Shown: one piece after another, positions 20,431-30,554 of the stretch | Numbering within the stretch: the first letter of the stretch is position 1 | How the letters are laid out: every line of letters begins with the position of its first letter | Assembly: GCF_000350225.1 (NCBI RefSeq) | Contig: NW_005179253.1 | Coordinates: 1-64,000 of the forward strand | Direction of reading: 5' to 3' | Source of the DNA: Chondrus crispus | Lineage: Eukaryota; Rhodophyta; Florideophyceae; Gigartinales; Gigartinaceae | Length of the DNA: 64,000 bases | Translations under genes and position numbers: made by a program | The notes under the pieces: model-generated | Seen by the model: only the letters and a program-made list of their open reading frames with translations | Told to the model about the DNA's origin: nothing | Databases searched by the model: none

Positions 20431-21192
20431 TTATGCTTTCCTCTTTGAAAGTAACAGAAACGGAAAATGTATGTCCTGTCGCCATGACTCAATCACAATG
20501 TTGAGAACGTAGGCGCATGTGGCAGCATTTCCAAGAAAAGTGAAGGCCAGAAACCATGGGATCACAGATGACAACTCGCCACCCTCACGCACAGTGACGT
20601 ATGCAAGCGTAAACACGATTCCGCCCAAGTTGTCCTTGAATGTCAGCCCAACCCATTTATTACTGAAATCCTTGATGCCATCGGCTAAGGACTGCACAGC
20701 AAGTGCCCTGACACAAATGGCAACAAAGGCTATCAGCAGTATAAAAAACAGAATACCGATGGCTCCCGTCTGCCGTCTTCTAGCGGGAGTGTGAAACACG
20801 TCTCCGGTATTCTGTTCCACACTCCTTGGCACAAAGGTCTTTACGAGGTTTTTATGAATGTACACGACGTAACTCATGTAGAGAAACAATGCAGCATTTC
20901 CCAGAAACGGAAAGATGACCGCAATTACTTTGTGGTTCAGACAAAGAAAAGGGGGGGTTTCCCGCAGCCAGATGAATGTGGCGGCGAAGACGGCCCCGAC
21001 GATGTAGTCGACCAGGGCGGTGAGACCCCATGGTGAGACGCCGACAGCTGCGAAGCCGTCGGAAAGGGGTTGTGTTCTGAGGGCATCCATGAGTTCGGCG
21101 GATAGGTAGACGAAACCGATAAAGAAAACAGCGCTGCAGAAGAATGCGCGCAAACGGGTTGCGTGGGGCTCCTCTTGGACAGGTATTTCCAT
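20431..21192 (-). CDS. DUF1475-like membrane protein with internal duplication
   Basis: The product has 253 residues and about six hydrophobic segments. Two halves repeat the same plan. The first has LSDGFAAVGVSPWGLTALVD, an FIWLRE segment and FPFLGNAALFLYMSYV. The second has LADGIKDFSNKWVGLTFKD, a YVTVREGG segment and FTFLGNAATCAYVLNIV. The pattern (Trp, a D-x2-3-G turn, an arginine-glutamate pair, then a Gly-x-Ala-x3-Ala-Tyr helix) resembles plant and bacterial DUF1475 proteins, whose function is unknown. The protein is probably in an internal membrane; I see no clear targeting peptide. It ends with SKRKA, a possible dilysine-like ER signal, but that is weak. The next plus-strand gene ends 140 bases away, so the two are convergent. 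Confidence 0.65.
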   Translation of the reverse strand: MEIPVQEEPHATRLRAFFCSAVFFIGFVYLSAELMDALRTQPLSDGFAAVGVSPWGLTALVDYIVGAVFAATFIWLRETPPFLCLNHKVIAVIFPFLGNAALFLYMSYVVYIHKNLVKTFVPRSVEQNTGDVFHTPARRRQTGAIGILFFILLIAFVAICVRALAVQSLADGIKDFSNKWVGLTFKDNLGGIVFTLAYVTVREGGELSSVIPWFLAFTFLGNAATCAYVLNIVIESWRQDIHFPFLLLSKRKA

Positions 21193-22359
21193 CGCAGCTG
21201 GTGATGAAGTGCACGTGAGATGTCAAGTGGACAACGAGGAATCCGATGTGAGAGGCGGGAGGGGGAGCCTGATATTGTCAAGTTCCCGGTGCGGGTTATT
21301 GATACTGGTGTGGGGCACATGTACATAGACTGCGGCCTTGTTGAGTGGCGATAGGGTTCTCGAAGCCCGCTTGTGAAAGACAACAAAGTTTTCGAGAGGA
21401 AAATCAATGCTCTCCAGGTCAGGTTTCGATATTTTGACGCCACAATCCGCGAGATACTACTGTAGATCAATGTCAATACAATAATATTATCCACCAATAA
21501 ATTGCTTATCCACGGCTCAAAAGCGGTCGCGGATCGGGTTCAACAACAAAGATAGATTCGAGGCATTCCAATTGGGGCAATTCCGTATTCAAGCCACGTC
21601 TTCGGGACAGGGTTGCAAACATGGAATTTTAATTTAAAAAACTTGAGAATGTGAACACAAAAAGTTCTACATTCATTACAGCCCTCCACTTCACAAACAT
21701 CCATTCGCTGTTCCAGTTACATCTGTGGCGATGCGATTTACGGACCGCCAGGTGGAACCAACGCTATCGAGCTAACAAAAACGCTGTGCTGTACATGTGT
21801 ACCCAGGATAAGAGTGGGGGGGGGGGGCGGCGGGTTGGTCAATTCTTGGACAAAAACATAAAACTCTCAGACAAAATCAAATTCTGCTCGTTTTCGTCCT
21901 GGATTATCAGAATGATTCTTTTTCGGTTTTGTGGCGGGGTTAAAGACTAAAGGTTAAAGACTACTGTAGTGGACAATCCCTTTGCGATCAGTGCATCGCT
22001 GCTTGGTGAGTACAGTTGCACTTGTTATAAAAACAGTAATCTCTCGAAGAAAAGCCAGACTTTCGCGAAAACCTACAGTATGTTTGAATGCCGAGCCACA
22101 ATTGTTCGACTTCAACAATTTTGGTTATCAAATCCGTCCTTCAGGAATTCGACGAAAGACCAAATCGTACAGCTCATTTTCGCACTCTTTGCTGAATACT
22201 GTACGGTATGAGTTTGTTTGTTTTGGAAAGAAACAGGCGTTACAGCAAGATACACGTGGTGTTTACTAATTACTAAATGCCCAGTTATAATTAAACGAAA
22301 GCGACTTACACAACGTCACCCAGCGTGCTCCAAATCTGCAGATTTCTCTACTGGACACG
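21193..22359. other. AT-richer intergenic region
   Basis: It lies between the DUF1475-like gene and the 3' end of the primase gene. It contains a G run (about 21818-21827), a CTACTGTAG word near 21961 and a TACTGTAC word near 22198. Short frames on both strands have no recognisable domains. Confidence 0.45.
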
Positions 22360-23664
22360 TCAACTAACCAATAATTCAGCCGCCTGTCGCTGATCAAGTG
22401 CCTCCAATTTCTTCTTTCGTTGCGCTGATCGGGCCTCGTCCTCGACGGCGTTGACAAACTCTTCAAACACTTTGACGCCCTCTAACATCAAATCCGACGC
22501 TGGCCCCGAACCCCGGACCTCCCCGTCTACTTCCTTCATCTCGGCGAGTAAACTTCCCACCTCCGGCGCCATTTCTCCGGGCAAGAAACCGTCCACCTCG
22601 GTCGCCCGGAACGGAACGCAGACCCGTCCAGTCTTCGGATGCACGCAGAACGGCGCCTTCAACAAATGGTTGATCTCCTTGCTCACGTTGACATCTAGCC
22701 GTGGATATGTGTGCTTGAACATGATGTAGTCCACCGTCGCCCTGACGCCGTAGTCGGATTTCCCAGCTCGCAACAGTTCTTTCTCAATTCGATCCCATTT
22801 ATCCGGTCCAGAGAGTCCTGCACTACTTGCAAGTCGCTGGTAAATACCGTCCGCAACTGCAGCATTGGGGACCACGGCTAGCATTCTGCGCAAACGCTCA
22901 TCCCCGTCCAACATGCCCTGATCATTAAGCACAAACTGGCGAAACGTTTTCTCACATGCCACTCGCTTAGCACGCGCAAGGCTCGGATGCAAAGGCACTG
23001 TTACCTCGTTTTGTCGACGCCCGGCGTTCTCGCGGCCTTCGAAGCGTAGGTAGAGAAAGTCGGCAACAGCACTGCGTTGCTCGTTTGTCATTCTTCTGGC
23101 ACGTGCGTCGGCGACCCAACAATGAATTCCACGACGACCCGAATAAACCCAGAGAATGTGACGAAACCCAAAGTCCTCCCTTAAAGCAGCGTCGATGACT
23201 TTGACAGCTGTGGCCATGTAGGGCCAGTTGCGGTCGCATACCTCGACAGCCGAACCGCCGGCAAGAGCGCCCATGACGTCCTCGTAATCGGTCATGTCAA
23301 TATCGAAGACAAGTTCTTTCTCCATGGGAGTAAGCGGGGCTGAAACGGAGTTCTTGTCGGCCGGGGGGAAATTGTAGATGGCGCCGATATCTATCTTGAT
23401 TGGTGTGAGGGACTTGAGGGAGTCTAGAAGCTTGCTAGGAGTGGGAAAGGACTTCCAACGGAGATAGATGTCACCAGGGAGGGTGAAGGATATTTCCCTG
23501 CGCGAGAGCGTATCGTCGTTGCCATAGCGAAGCCATCGGGTAAATTGGGAAGCAGGAAATATGCGGGCGTAATACCATCCAAGCTTGCCGGACAAATCGC
23601 CGGCTATCGGGACGGGCGCAGGCTTGCTGTTGAGAGCTGGCGAAGATGTTGGGGCCGTGGGCAT
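22360..23664 (-). CDS. PRIM1: DNA primase small (catalytic) subunit
   Basis: This is the catalytic subunit that, with the large subunit and DNA polymerase alpha, makes the RNA primer for nuclear replication. From the ATG at 23664 it has 434 residues, close to the usual 400-420. YYARIFPASQFTRWL (31-45) and ISFTLPGD open the fold. KELVFDIDMTDYED (117-129) holds the two metal-binding aspartates, Asp121 and Asp123. WVYSGRRGIHCWVAD follows, with the nucleotide-binding Ser-Gly-Arg-Arg-Gly-His. YPRLDVNVSKEINHLLKAPF and HPKTGRVCVPF complete the family signature. No intron is needed. The frame runs 23 residues further upstream, but those are not conserved. An E2F-type site lies about 140 bases upstream, and histone H4 starts on the other strand 970 bases away. 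Confidence 0.95.
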   Translation of the reverse strand: MPTAPTSSPALNSKPAPVPIAGDLSGKLGWYYARIFPASQFTRWLRYGNDDTLSRREISFTLPGDIYLRWKSFPTPSKLLDSLKSLTPIKIDIGAIYNFPPADKNSVSAPLTPMEKELVFDIDMTDYEDVMGALAGGSAVEVCDRNWPYMATAVKVIDAALREDFGFRHILWVYSGRRGIHCWVADARARRMTNEQRSAVADFLYLRFEGRENAGRRQNEVTVPLHPSLARAKRVACEKTFRQFVLNDQGMLDGDERLRRMLAVVPNAAVADGIYQRLASSAGLSGPDKWDRIEKELLRAGKSDYGVRATVDYIMFKHTYPRLDVNVSKEINHLLKAPFCVHPKTGRVCVPFRATEVDGFLPGEMAPEVGSLLAEMKEVDGEVRGSGPASDLMLEGVKVFEEFVNAVEDEARSAQRKKKLEALDQRQAAELLVS

Positions 23665-23804
23665 GATGCGATGAAGGGGGCTTTGGAAGCAAATGTTTGT
23701 TGAATGGTTAGAGGACAAAAAGGGTCCGTCCACAAGGAAAGGTTGGGCTTAGGGGCAGTACGAGAGGGAGAGGGGGGGTGAGAACTCGACGTTACGAGTT
23801 GTTG

Positions 23805-23817
23805 TTTCCCGCCAAAA
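23805..23817. promoter_or_regulatory. E2F-type site TTTCCCGCCAAAA
   Basis: The 13-base word contains TTTCCCGCC, a good match to E2F/DP sites found upstream of S-phase genes in animals and plants. It sits 141 bases upstream of the primase ATG and 818 bases upstream of the H4 ATG. Control of both genes from this region is inferred. Confidence 0.5.
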
Positions 23818-24634
23818 AGTCAATAGCACGGAATAAGGTGAATTTTTGTGCCGATTTTTTTGAAGCGTGGAGCGAACCAATAGAGAAAGGCCAATTGGTG
23901 TGCATATTTGAAGGCTAGTTGGATCGGAGCAGGGATGTCTTGCGACAGCTGGATAGGCAAAGGGGTGGTTTTCGAGAGCAATCTGGGGGGGGGGGGGTGA
24001 AGGGATAAGGGGGTGGAAGTTGGGCGGGTGTCAGTGGGGACAGAGTGCAGGGGAAGGAGATGACGAGAGGGCTTCACCGGGGTGCGAGTGGGCGCCAGCG
24101 AGGCGAGGCAGGGACGGAGAGAGAGCCGGTTCCGAGGAAGGCCGCGCTACAAGCCGGCAAAAGGGAATTTTGATTCATGTTGCACCTTTGCTTTCAGTCG
24201 CTATGCGTGGGCGCGCGGTATCCGCCTGGTCGGCTCGGTCTGCCTCGCTTCCGCCACGCCGTCCCCGGCCTCGACCAGTAGTTTTTGTTGCCGAATCTCG
24301 AATCTGCAGTACTGTACCCGCACTCACGCGCCCCACCCCGCCCCTACGCTCCAACCCTCCGCGCCTCCCATGCGCGCTGTACACTCCCGCTCCTCCCAAA
24401 TCACCCACAACTCCCCCTCGCTCCACTTATTCTAATAAAATGTTGTACTTCTCCCCCCTGCACCATCCCTTTCTTTCCCCAACTCCCGAAGCGTCCCCTC
24501 ACCCTTAACGACTTTCAATTTTCCCCCGCCCTCCCCCCTAACCCCCCCTCCGTTTCCTACACTTCGCGTCGTCTTTTTCCCCTCATTTTTCTCGCTACAT
24601 CTTCGCCGCACTCGTCTTTCTCTACTGTACTACC

Positions 24635-25089
<455 letters not shown>

Positions 25090-25243
25090 CTTCGCCATTC
25101 GCTCATCGCGAGTTACATGTTGTTCATACGAATAAACCACACTACAGCTTTCTCGGTTCAACATTCTCTTGCCCCAACCGCTCTTCCCCATTACCACTAT
25201 TCCTTTGATATTGATTCTTCTGCACATCTCTTAAACAACGTTT

Positions 25244-26680
25244 TTACCGAGTGTCTTCTTCCACTAACACCTTTTCACTAGAAGCATACTTACAAAACAC
25301 TACTGTTGAAATCCCGTACCATACAACCAGGGAACGAAACATGAGTCTCCACGACCCATCAGCCCATCGCAATACAAGCGTGGAAAATGGGATAGCCACG
25401 AGCCCCGCAAAAGAAGCCATCGTGTTCGCCACTGCTTTAAATGTTCCAGTCAGACTCGGTGAGGACATGTCCAAATAACAGCTCTCGAACCCTCCCGAGT
25501 TTAAACTCATAAAGGCCATGCTCATCGAAATCAACAACAATGCTGTCGGTACCGTGCTTGCAACACTAAAGGCAATCAATAGAATCGCCGCTCCAACGTT
25601 GGCCACAAACGTCACAACTTTTCGAGCATTCGTCAACGACATCCCCCTCCCCTGAAGTCGGTCTCCCGCGTAGCCTCCAATGTTTGCTGCAATCGCCATG
25701 CTTATGTACGGTAGAAACGTAAACGAAAGAGAACCTGTCTCTGTATGAAATACGTGCTTGAAATATGACGGCAGCCAACTGAGGATAGTGTAATGAATAA
25801 ACCCAAATAGGGCTTGAGTGATGCAAACAGCCATGCATTCCGGGCTCGTCAAAATGAAACGGATGCAGGATATCTCAGACAATGAAAAAACTTGAAGCAA
25901 CAGGCCGCTGGGCGCGCAAGTTTTTGGTTGCCTACTTACGACCGAAACCCCATTGCTCATTATCGGGTGGGCTAGTTGCTTCTCGACCCCCTCAGGTTTC
26001 ACAGCACTCGCAGTTCGTTCGCCAGAAGAATTGGCGTCAACTAGTCCATGAGTGGAACTCTGGGGCAACTTCGAATAAGCAGAGGCCTCTATGTCTGATC
26101 CCACCTTGACATCGCTGTCACGATCATGCGCAAGTATATTCCATGCCGCGATCCATACTAGCCCGGCAGCTCCAAAAATGTAGAATATAACCTGCCATGA
26201 CCATACCCGAATAATGATTGGCGACAGAACAAGAGCAAACGTGGTCCCAGCATGGACCCCAGTTAAGAATATTGATACAGAACGACCACGCTCATTGACA
26301 GGGACCCACGCGGAGAGAAAATGATATACGGATGGGAATGCAACACCTTCCGAAAGCCCCATTAAAACTCGGCATACTAACAAAGGATAAAATCCTATTG
26401 CACATGCAAAAGGGGTACAAAATGTGAACATGCTCCAAAGGAACGCACCATATGAGAGTACTTTCTTTCCACCAAACCTTCTGCAGAGCATAGCACCTCC
26501 CACTTGCATTGGCAGATAACCCAAGAAGAAGGAACTCATGATGAGTCCCTGCTGGTCGAGCGAATAGTCATAGTCCTCTCCAATTGCAATGATTGCGACT
26601 GACAAGTTGACTCGGTCTGCATAATTGATAAAGCAGCAAAATGCGCAAAGAATGACCATGACATGACGCTCAGGCACCAT
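25244..26680 (-). CDS. SLC17/PHT4-type major facilitator transporter
   Basis: The product has 478 residues and about 12 predicted membrane helices. The N-terminal CFINYADRVNLSVAI segment is typical of SLC17 anion transporters and plant PHT4 phosphate transporters, as are GFYPLLVCRVLMGLSEG in helix 4 and HYTILSWLPSYFKHV in helix 7. A long, Ser-rich hydrophilic loop between helices 6 and 7 (about residues 190-255) is larger than usual. There is no plastid-type leader before helix 1, so a plasma-membrane or endomembrane location is more likely than a plastid one. The substrate (phosphate, organic anion or other) cannot be read from the sequence. Its 3' end is about 150 bases from the 3' end of H4, a convergent arrangement. 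Confidence 0.85.
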   Translation of the reverse strand: MVPERHVMVILCAFCCFINYADRVNLSVAIIAIGEDYDYSLDQQGLIMSSFFLGYLPMQVGGAMLCRRFGGKKVLSYGAFLWSMFTFCTPFACAIGFYPLLVCRVLMGLSEGVAFPSVYHFLSAWVPVNERGRSVSIFLTGVHAGTTFALVLSPIIIRVWSWQVIFYIFGAAGLVWIAAWNILAHDRDSDVKVGSDIEASAYSKLPQSSTHGLVDANSSGERTASAVKPEGVEKQLAHPIMSNGVSVVSRQPKTCAPSGLLLQVFSLSEISCIRFILTSPECMAVCITQALFGFIHYTILSWLPSYFKHVFHTETGSLSFTFLPYISMAIAANIGGYAGDRLQGRGMSLTNARKVVTFVANVGAAILLIAFSVASTVPTALLLISMSMAFMSLNSGGFESCYLDMSSPSLTGTFKAVANTMASFAGLVAIPFSTLVLRWADGSWRLMFRSLVVWYGISTVVFCKYASSEKVLVEEDTR

Positions 26681-27792
26681 TTTGCGATTGGCAACCGAAT
26701 AACCTTTCTAGATGTCCCGGCGCTACAAGAGCGCTACTCCCTTTGTTTCTTTTACAGATGAGATGCCGGCTATCCCCCTATCTGAAGCGTGGCTCTGGGA
26801 TGTGTGTGTCAGAATGGACGCGAACGATGCATTCACAGCATTGGCTGACGCGGTGTTTCAGTTCGGAAGAAATGATGCTTGCCCCTTAGCTAGGATGTCA
26901 CGACACTCTTCAAGCCGTTGGTAGATAACTCTTTGTTCTCTAACTTCTCCATGTCATGCCCAGTTCAAGATGTGCATCTTCTAACGCAGGAGGTGCAGAG
27001 GCTTGGACCGACAAGGTCATCAATGCTTTCGATGGAGTAGGTGAGAAGAATGCGTTGCCGGGGGAGGAGGGATTGCAGTTTTTACGCACTCAGTTTCATC
27101 CCTCGTCAACAAAATATATACGTAATTATATATTAAATTCTTGTCAATCATCCGGGCGGGGCGTTACTGTACATTGCGTTACTGTACTGTTGCGGCAATT
27201 CCTCCGCGAAATACCGAGCGACCTGCGCCAACGAGAATCCACTCGTCTTCGTCTTTATCCTTCACAAGTCTGCTGCCGTCCCCCTCCCTATCTGCTCCAG
27301 GGACGGCTCTTAAGTACTCTATGCCCGGGGGCCGTCCTCTCTTCCCCCAACCTCTCCTGGCGCCCCCCTTTCCCTTCAGCTTCCCTCTGCTCCAGTCCTG
27401 GCGCCCTCCTCCTGCTCCTTTCCTTTCACCCACACGGCCGGTAGCCTCCCCCGTCTTCTTGTCCCGGTCCAAGTTCCCTCGCAGCCACGGGTTTCCCTTC
27501 ATCCTCCGTCTGTCTATTGCCGACAGTTCCCCACGTGCATGATCCCGCCACTTCTACTGCCTTTCGGTTCGTACGCCTCGGTTCCGGCCGTGTCCGCTTT
27601 GATTCGCCTTACGCGTGTCCACCTTGCCACCTGGCACCTGGGTTTATCCGTAACAGTACTGTGCAATGCGTTACAGTACACATGTACAGTACGTACCAAA
27701 GGTAAAGTAAAGTTTACTTTACTTTACTGTGCGCAAAGCAAAAGAGCCTGTTCTCTGTGATAGATGCTGTCGTGGCACAATGAACTATGATA
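26681..27792. other. Intergenic region upstream of the transporter
   Basis: No gene is recognised. It contains pyrimidine-rich sequence (27280-27500) that creates long low-complexity frames on both strands. GTAAAGTAAAGTTTACTTTAC, a 21-base palindrome written here as two arms of GTAAAGTAAA around one G, lies near 27704-27724. ACTGTAC words cluster near 27168-27190 and 27650-27690. Confidence 0.4.
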
Positions 27793-28375
27793 TTGTACGG
27801 TACCAAGGGTACAGAGTAAAGTCTCGATAAGCTGCGTACCGGATATGATGAACTGTCTCGGTACCGTGAACCGAAGGACTATGAGGGAGGCGCCACCCCG
27901 CTTTTTTGGCCCAGAATCGACGTTTTTGTATTTCTAAGGTGAACCAGACTCTATAGAACGAACTACGCGATACCATGAACATAAAAAATATGAAAAACCC
28001 AGAGTTCACTTTATCGAGGCCGAAATGCGCACTAGAAACGAACCATCAACGAATACAGAAGCTATCAATACGTCCTTGCTTCAGATTCATACGTTGAAGT
28101 CTCCGTACGCGGCTGAATGAAAAGAAAGGGAGGCTGAATCACAACGGGAAGAGCTCTGGATGTCCGATTGCGCCCGTCGACGTCGCCCGTCGATACACAG
28201 TGTCAGAGGAAGTGACGTTATGTGCCTTGCTGTACCTGTACAACGGCTACACGTGTACATGAGCAGTTCCGCCACTGTGAACTGGCCCGGTAAGGCGAAC
28301 TCAGTAGGTTGCTCGGAAGCGCCACATTTCGGTTCACCATATTGAGACTTTACTCTGTACCCTGGTATGGTACAA
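27793..28375. mobile_element. MITE-like element with 34-base terminal inverted repeats
   Basis: The left end starts TTGTACGGTACCAAGG and continues GTACAGAGTAAAGTCTC. The right end, read in reverse complement, starts TTGTACCATACCAGG and continues GTACAGAGTAAAGTCTC, with about four mismatches over 34 bases. Further inside, GTGAACCGAA occurs at about 27867 and as its reverse complement near 28329. The interior has no coding capacity. No target-site duplication is obvious. A non-autonomous DNA transposon is the simplest reading. Confidence 0.6.
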
Positions 28376-28541
28376 CTCAAGCTACAGTACTACTGTATTG
28401 TTGTATAACACTCGTTTCTGGGAACGGTCGCTTGGTCTCCACTCACGGGCACGATACCTTGGCGCCTCCCAATTATTTCGAAGACCTCAGCTGACCCCCA
28501 CCTGAGCAAGAATCATAGCTACTCTGAAAATTGGACAAGAC

Positions 28542-29054
28542 ATGCAAAGCGACATGCAGGTGCTCCGGGAGCGCATTGCAAGAATTGACGCCGTCGTTGG
28601 ATCAGGTCTCCCTCAGCAGAGTTCCTGCCTTCACGTTCAGATGCAACATGCTTTGAACAGCATACGGAAACACATTCCTGATGAAATTGTAGCAGCCCGC
28701 CACGCCCTTGATATGATATCTTACGCCGCACCCGGACTACGAGGGCTTTCTGCTGCCCGTCAGGCGCGCGTTGAACACGCTGAAGCCATAGTCGATCGTG
28801 TCGTGAAAGCGCTTGTGGAAATGGACACATTGGAAAGGAGTATGACTATTCCTGGTAACGATCTACCTATCAATCGTGAGCACTTGCAGAAGCTCGACAT
28901 TTTACAGCAAAAAGTTATGTGCGAAGCCGAGCCCCAAATTGAAAGCGAAGAGCAGCGACTTGATCGGGTTCTAGTTGACTTTAACGACGCTACGCTTCGT
29001 TTAAACCATAGAATACTGGCGATGGCAAACAAGATCAAGGGCATGGACAACTGA
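28542..29054 (+). CDS. Small coiled-coil protein, unrecognised
   Basis: The product has 170 residues, is almost entirely predicted helical and begins MQSDMQVLRERIARID. Heptad-like spacing of Leu, Ile, Val and Met runs through three stretches (about 5-45, 80-110 and 115-165). Codon use looks like the neighbouring host genes, and there is a plausible 5' flank, so I take it as real. The layout, and a C-terminal part resembling LQKLDILQQKV followed by LDRVLVDFNDATLRLN, faintly recalls the dynactin p24 subunit (DCTN3), but many helical subunits would look the same. No signal peptide or membrane segment is present. Its 3' end lies 83 bases from the 3' end of the HD-domain gene on the other strand. 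Confidence 0.65.
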   Translation: MQSDMQVLRERIARIDAVVGSGLPQQSSCLHVQMQHALNSIRKHIPDEIVAARHALDMISYAAPGLRGLSAARQARVEHAEAIVDRVVKALVEMDTLERSMTIPGNDLPINREHLQKLDILQQKVMCEAEPQIESEEQRLDRVLVDFNDATLRLNHRILAMANKIKGMDN

Positions 29055-29136
29055 GACGAACACAGCAATCCCGTGGTCGCTTAGTTGTCGTTTGTATAAA
29101 CGGAGTGCGAAGTTCGAATAATTTGAAACGTTTTCT

Positions 29137-29748
29137 TCAATTTAACCCGCTATCCTCCGGCGACGCAGTACGTTTTCTGCGGATACGTTGCGAACGAAGG
29201 GCTCTATCAATGTCTTGCATCACGTTTGAGTGGAAGACGCCTCGGGTGGATTCAAAAAATTCTTCCAGATCTTTCCCCTGAACAGTTTCATACTCATCTG
29301 CCTGGACAATCATTTCCATCTTATCAAGTTCTTTGACGAGGCGTGCGTCTTCGGTTTTCCCTTGATCGTACTCAAGCCAAAGGTCGTACAGTTCCTTTCC
29401 GAAAGTTGATTGTGAAAGGGCATCATCCCGGAGATGATGCATTGCAGCCTCTTCTCGGCTAAACTTTTCCTCTTTGGAGACGCCATCCCCCGGAGCAATA
29501 TCCCCGACTTCAGATTCGGCGAGATCATGGACTAGTGCCATCTTGATGAGTCGGTCTCGTCGAGCGGAATCATTGCCACCAACGGCCATAGCCATCAGTG
29601 CCATACGATACATATGATCGCTAACGCTCTCTGGATCGTGCACTCCCCGTTTGACCCATCCTGTTCTCTTAATGGTCTTGAGTTTGCCTACGAATCGAAA
29701 GAAACTGAGGAGGTCCTCTGCTGGAAGCTGTGATTGTTGAGCTGACAT
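29137..29748 (-). CDS. HDDC2: HD-domain 5'-deoxynucleotidase (HDDC2/YfbR type)
   Basis: A member of the HD phosphohydrolase superfamily. Bacterial YfbR and human HDDC2 remove phosphate from deoxynucleoside monophosphates, which balances nucleotide pools. From the ATG at 29748 it has 203 residues, the usual length. The metal-binding residues are visible: His45 in ESVSDHMYRMA, His74-Asp75 in LVHDLAESEVGD, and Asp142 in KELDKMEMIVQADEYE. The frame continues upstream to an ATG at 29901, which would add 51 residues including a short hydrophobic and basic stretch; this could be an organelle presequence but is more likely leader sequence. The C-terminus is basic (RIRRKRT). No intron is needed. Confidence 0.88.
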   Translation of the reverse strand: MSAQQSQLPAEDLLSFFRFVGKLKTIKRTGWVKRGVHDPESVSDHMYRMALMAMAVGGNDSARRDRLIKMALVHDLAESEVGDIAPGDGVSKEEKFSREEAAMHHLRDDALSQSTFGKELYDLWLEYDQGKTEDARLVKELDKMEMIVQADEYETVQGKDLEEFFESTRGVFHSNVMQDIDRALRSQRIRRKRTASPEDSGLN

Positions 29749-30554
29749 GGCAGCGTATGTTTTCAGTTGGATACTTCTAGTCAAACAGTTGTGGATTTGA
29801 AACCAACTCTTAAGAGTAGGTGCGAATGGAAGACAGAGGGTGCAAATGGAGGCGCCCTGCAATGTGTAAGAATCTGAGAGCGAAAATAAACTTGCTTGCA
29901 TGCAGTGGCAGAATCAATTTCGAAATGAGCCTCTGTCGCCCCCAGGAAAACAGTGGCTTGTAGTTGTTATTGATTATGTTGCTCAGATAAGCACTTTGTC
30001 GTGCTAGTATGTTGACTTTAACAACAAGAAGCGAACTCAAATCTCTACCGAATGCGTGAGTACTTGATAGCAGCGCTGAGGTCTGTGTATCCTCGTAATG
30101 TGATGAAACCGAATCGAACGTTCTGCAAAATATGTAAATCCTGTTGATTTGCTTCTCTTCGGGAAAAGTGCAGAGGACGGTCGGCTCCTGTCTCCGATAG
30201 TGAGGTACAAGTTCGCGCATTCTGGTGCTTTGAGCCTGCAATTGCATGATGTTAAATCAACGAAAAATTTAGGCAGATGCGCTATCAGTGCCATTTTAAG
30301 AGCCCCCCGGTTTTTATCCGCTGTGCGGATGCAATACCACCAAGGATGGTACAGTATCTCTACTCTACGCACTCAACAAAGCAAAACGTGGAGTCTGCAT
30401 CTTGCAAGTCACTTTGTCGCACACTCGCGTCTTGGCCTTGGCATCTACTCTGCCGTCTGTACCAGGACGGCTGCATCTCTGGTGGCAGGTCCGAGCGCGC
30501 AGAGAGGTTGTATTCCTCGCTTCCACCCTCCTTGCATGACAGAATTGCCCAAAT
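29749..30554. other. Shared upstream region of HDDC2 and the WD40 gene
   Basis: The two genes are divergent. I see no clear gene here. A GGTACAGTATC word lies near 30349. Short frames on both strands lack domains. Confidence 0.4.

Noticed and set aside
27141-27542. 133-residue plus-strand Pro/Ser-rich frame
   Set aside because: It is created by a pyrimidine-rich stretch; the opposite strand has an equally long Gly/Arg-rich frame.
29749-29901. 51-residue extension of the HD-domain protein
   Set aside because: It is not part of the usual family length; I kept the start at 29748 but note the extension as a possible presequence.
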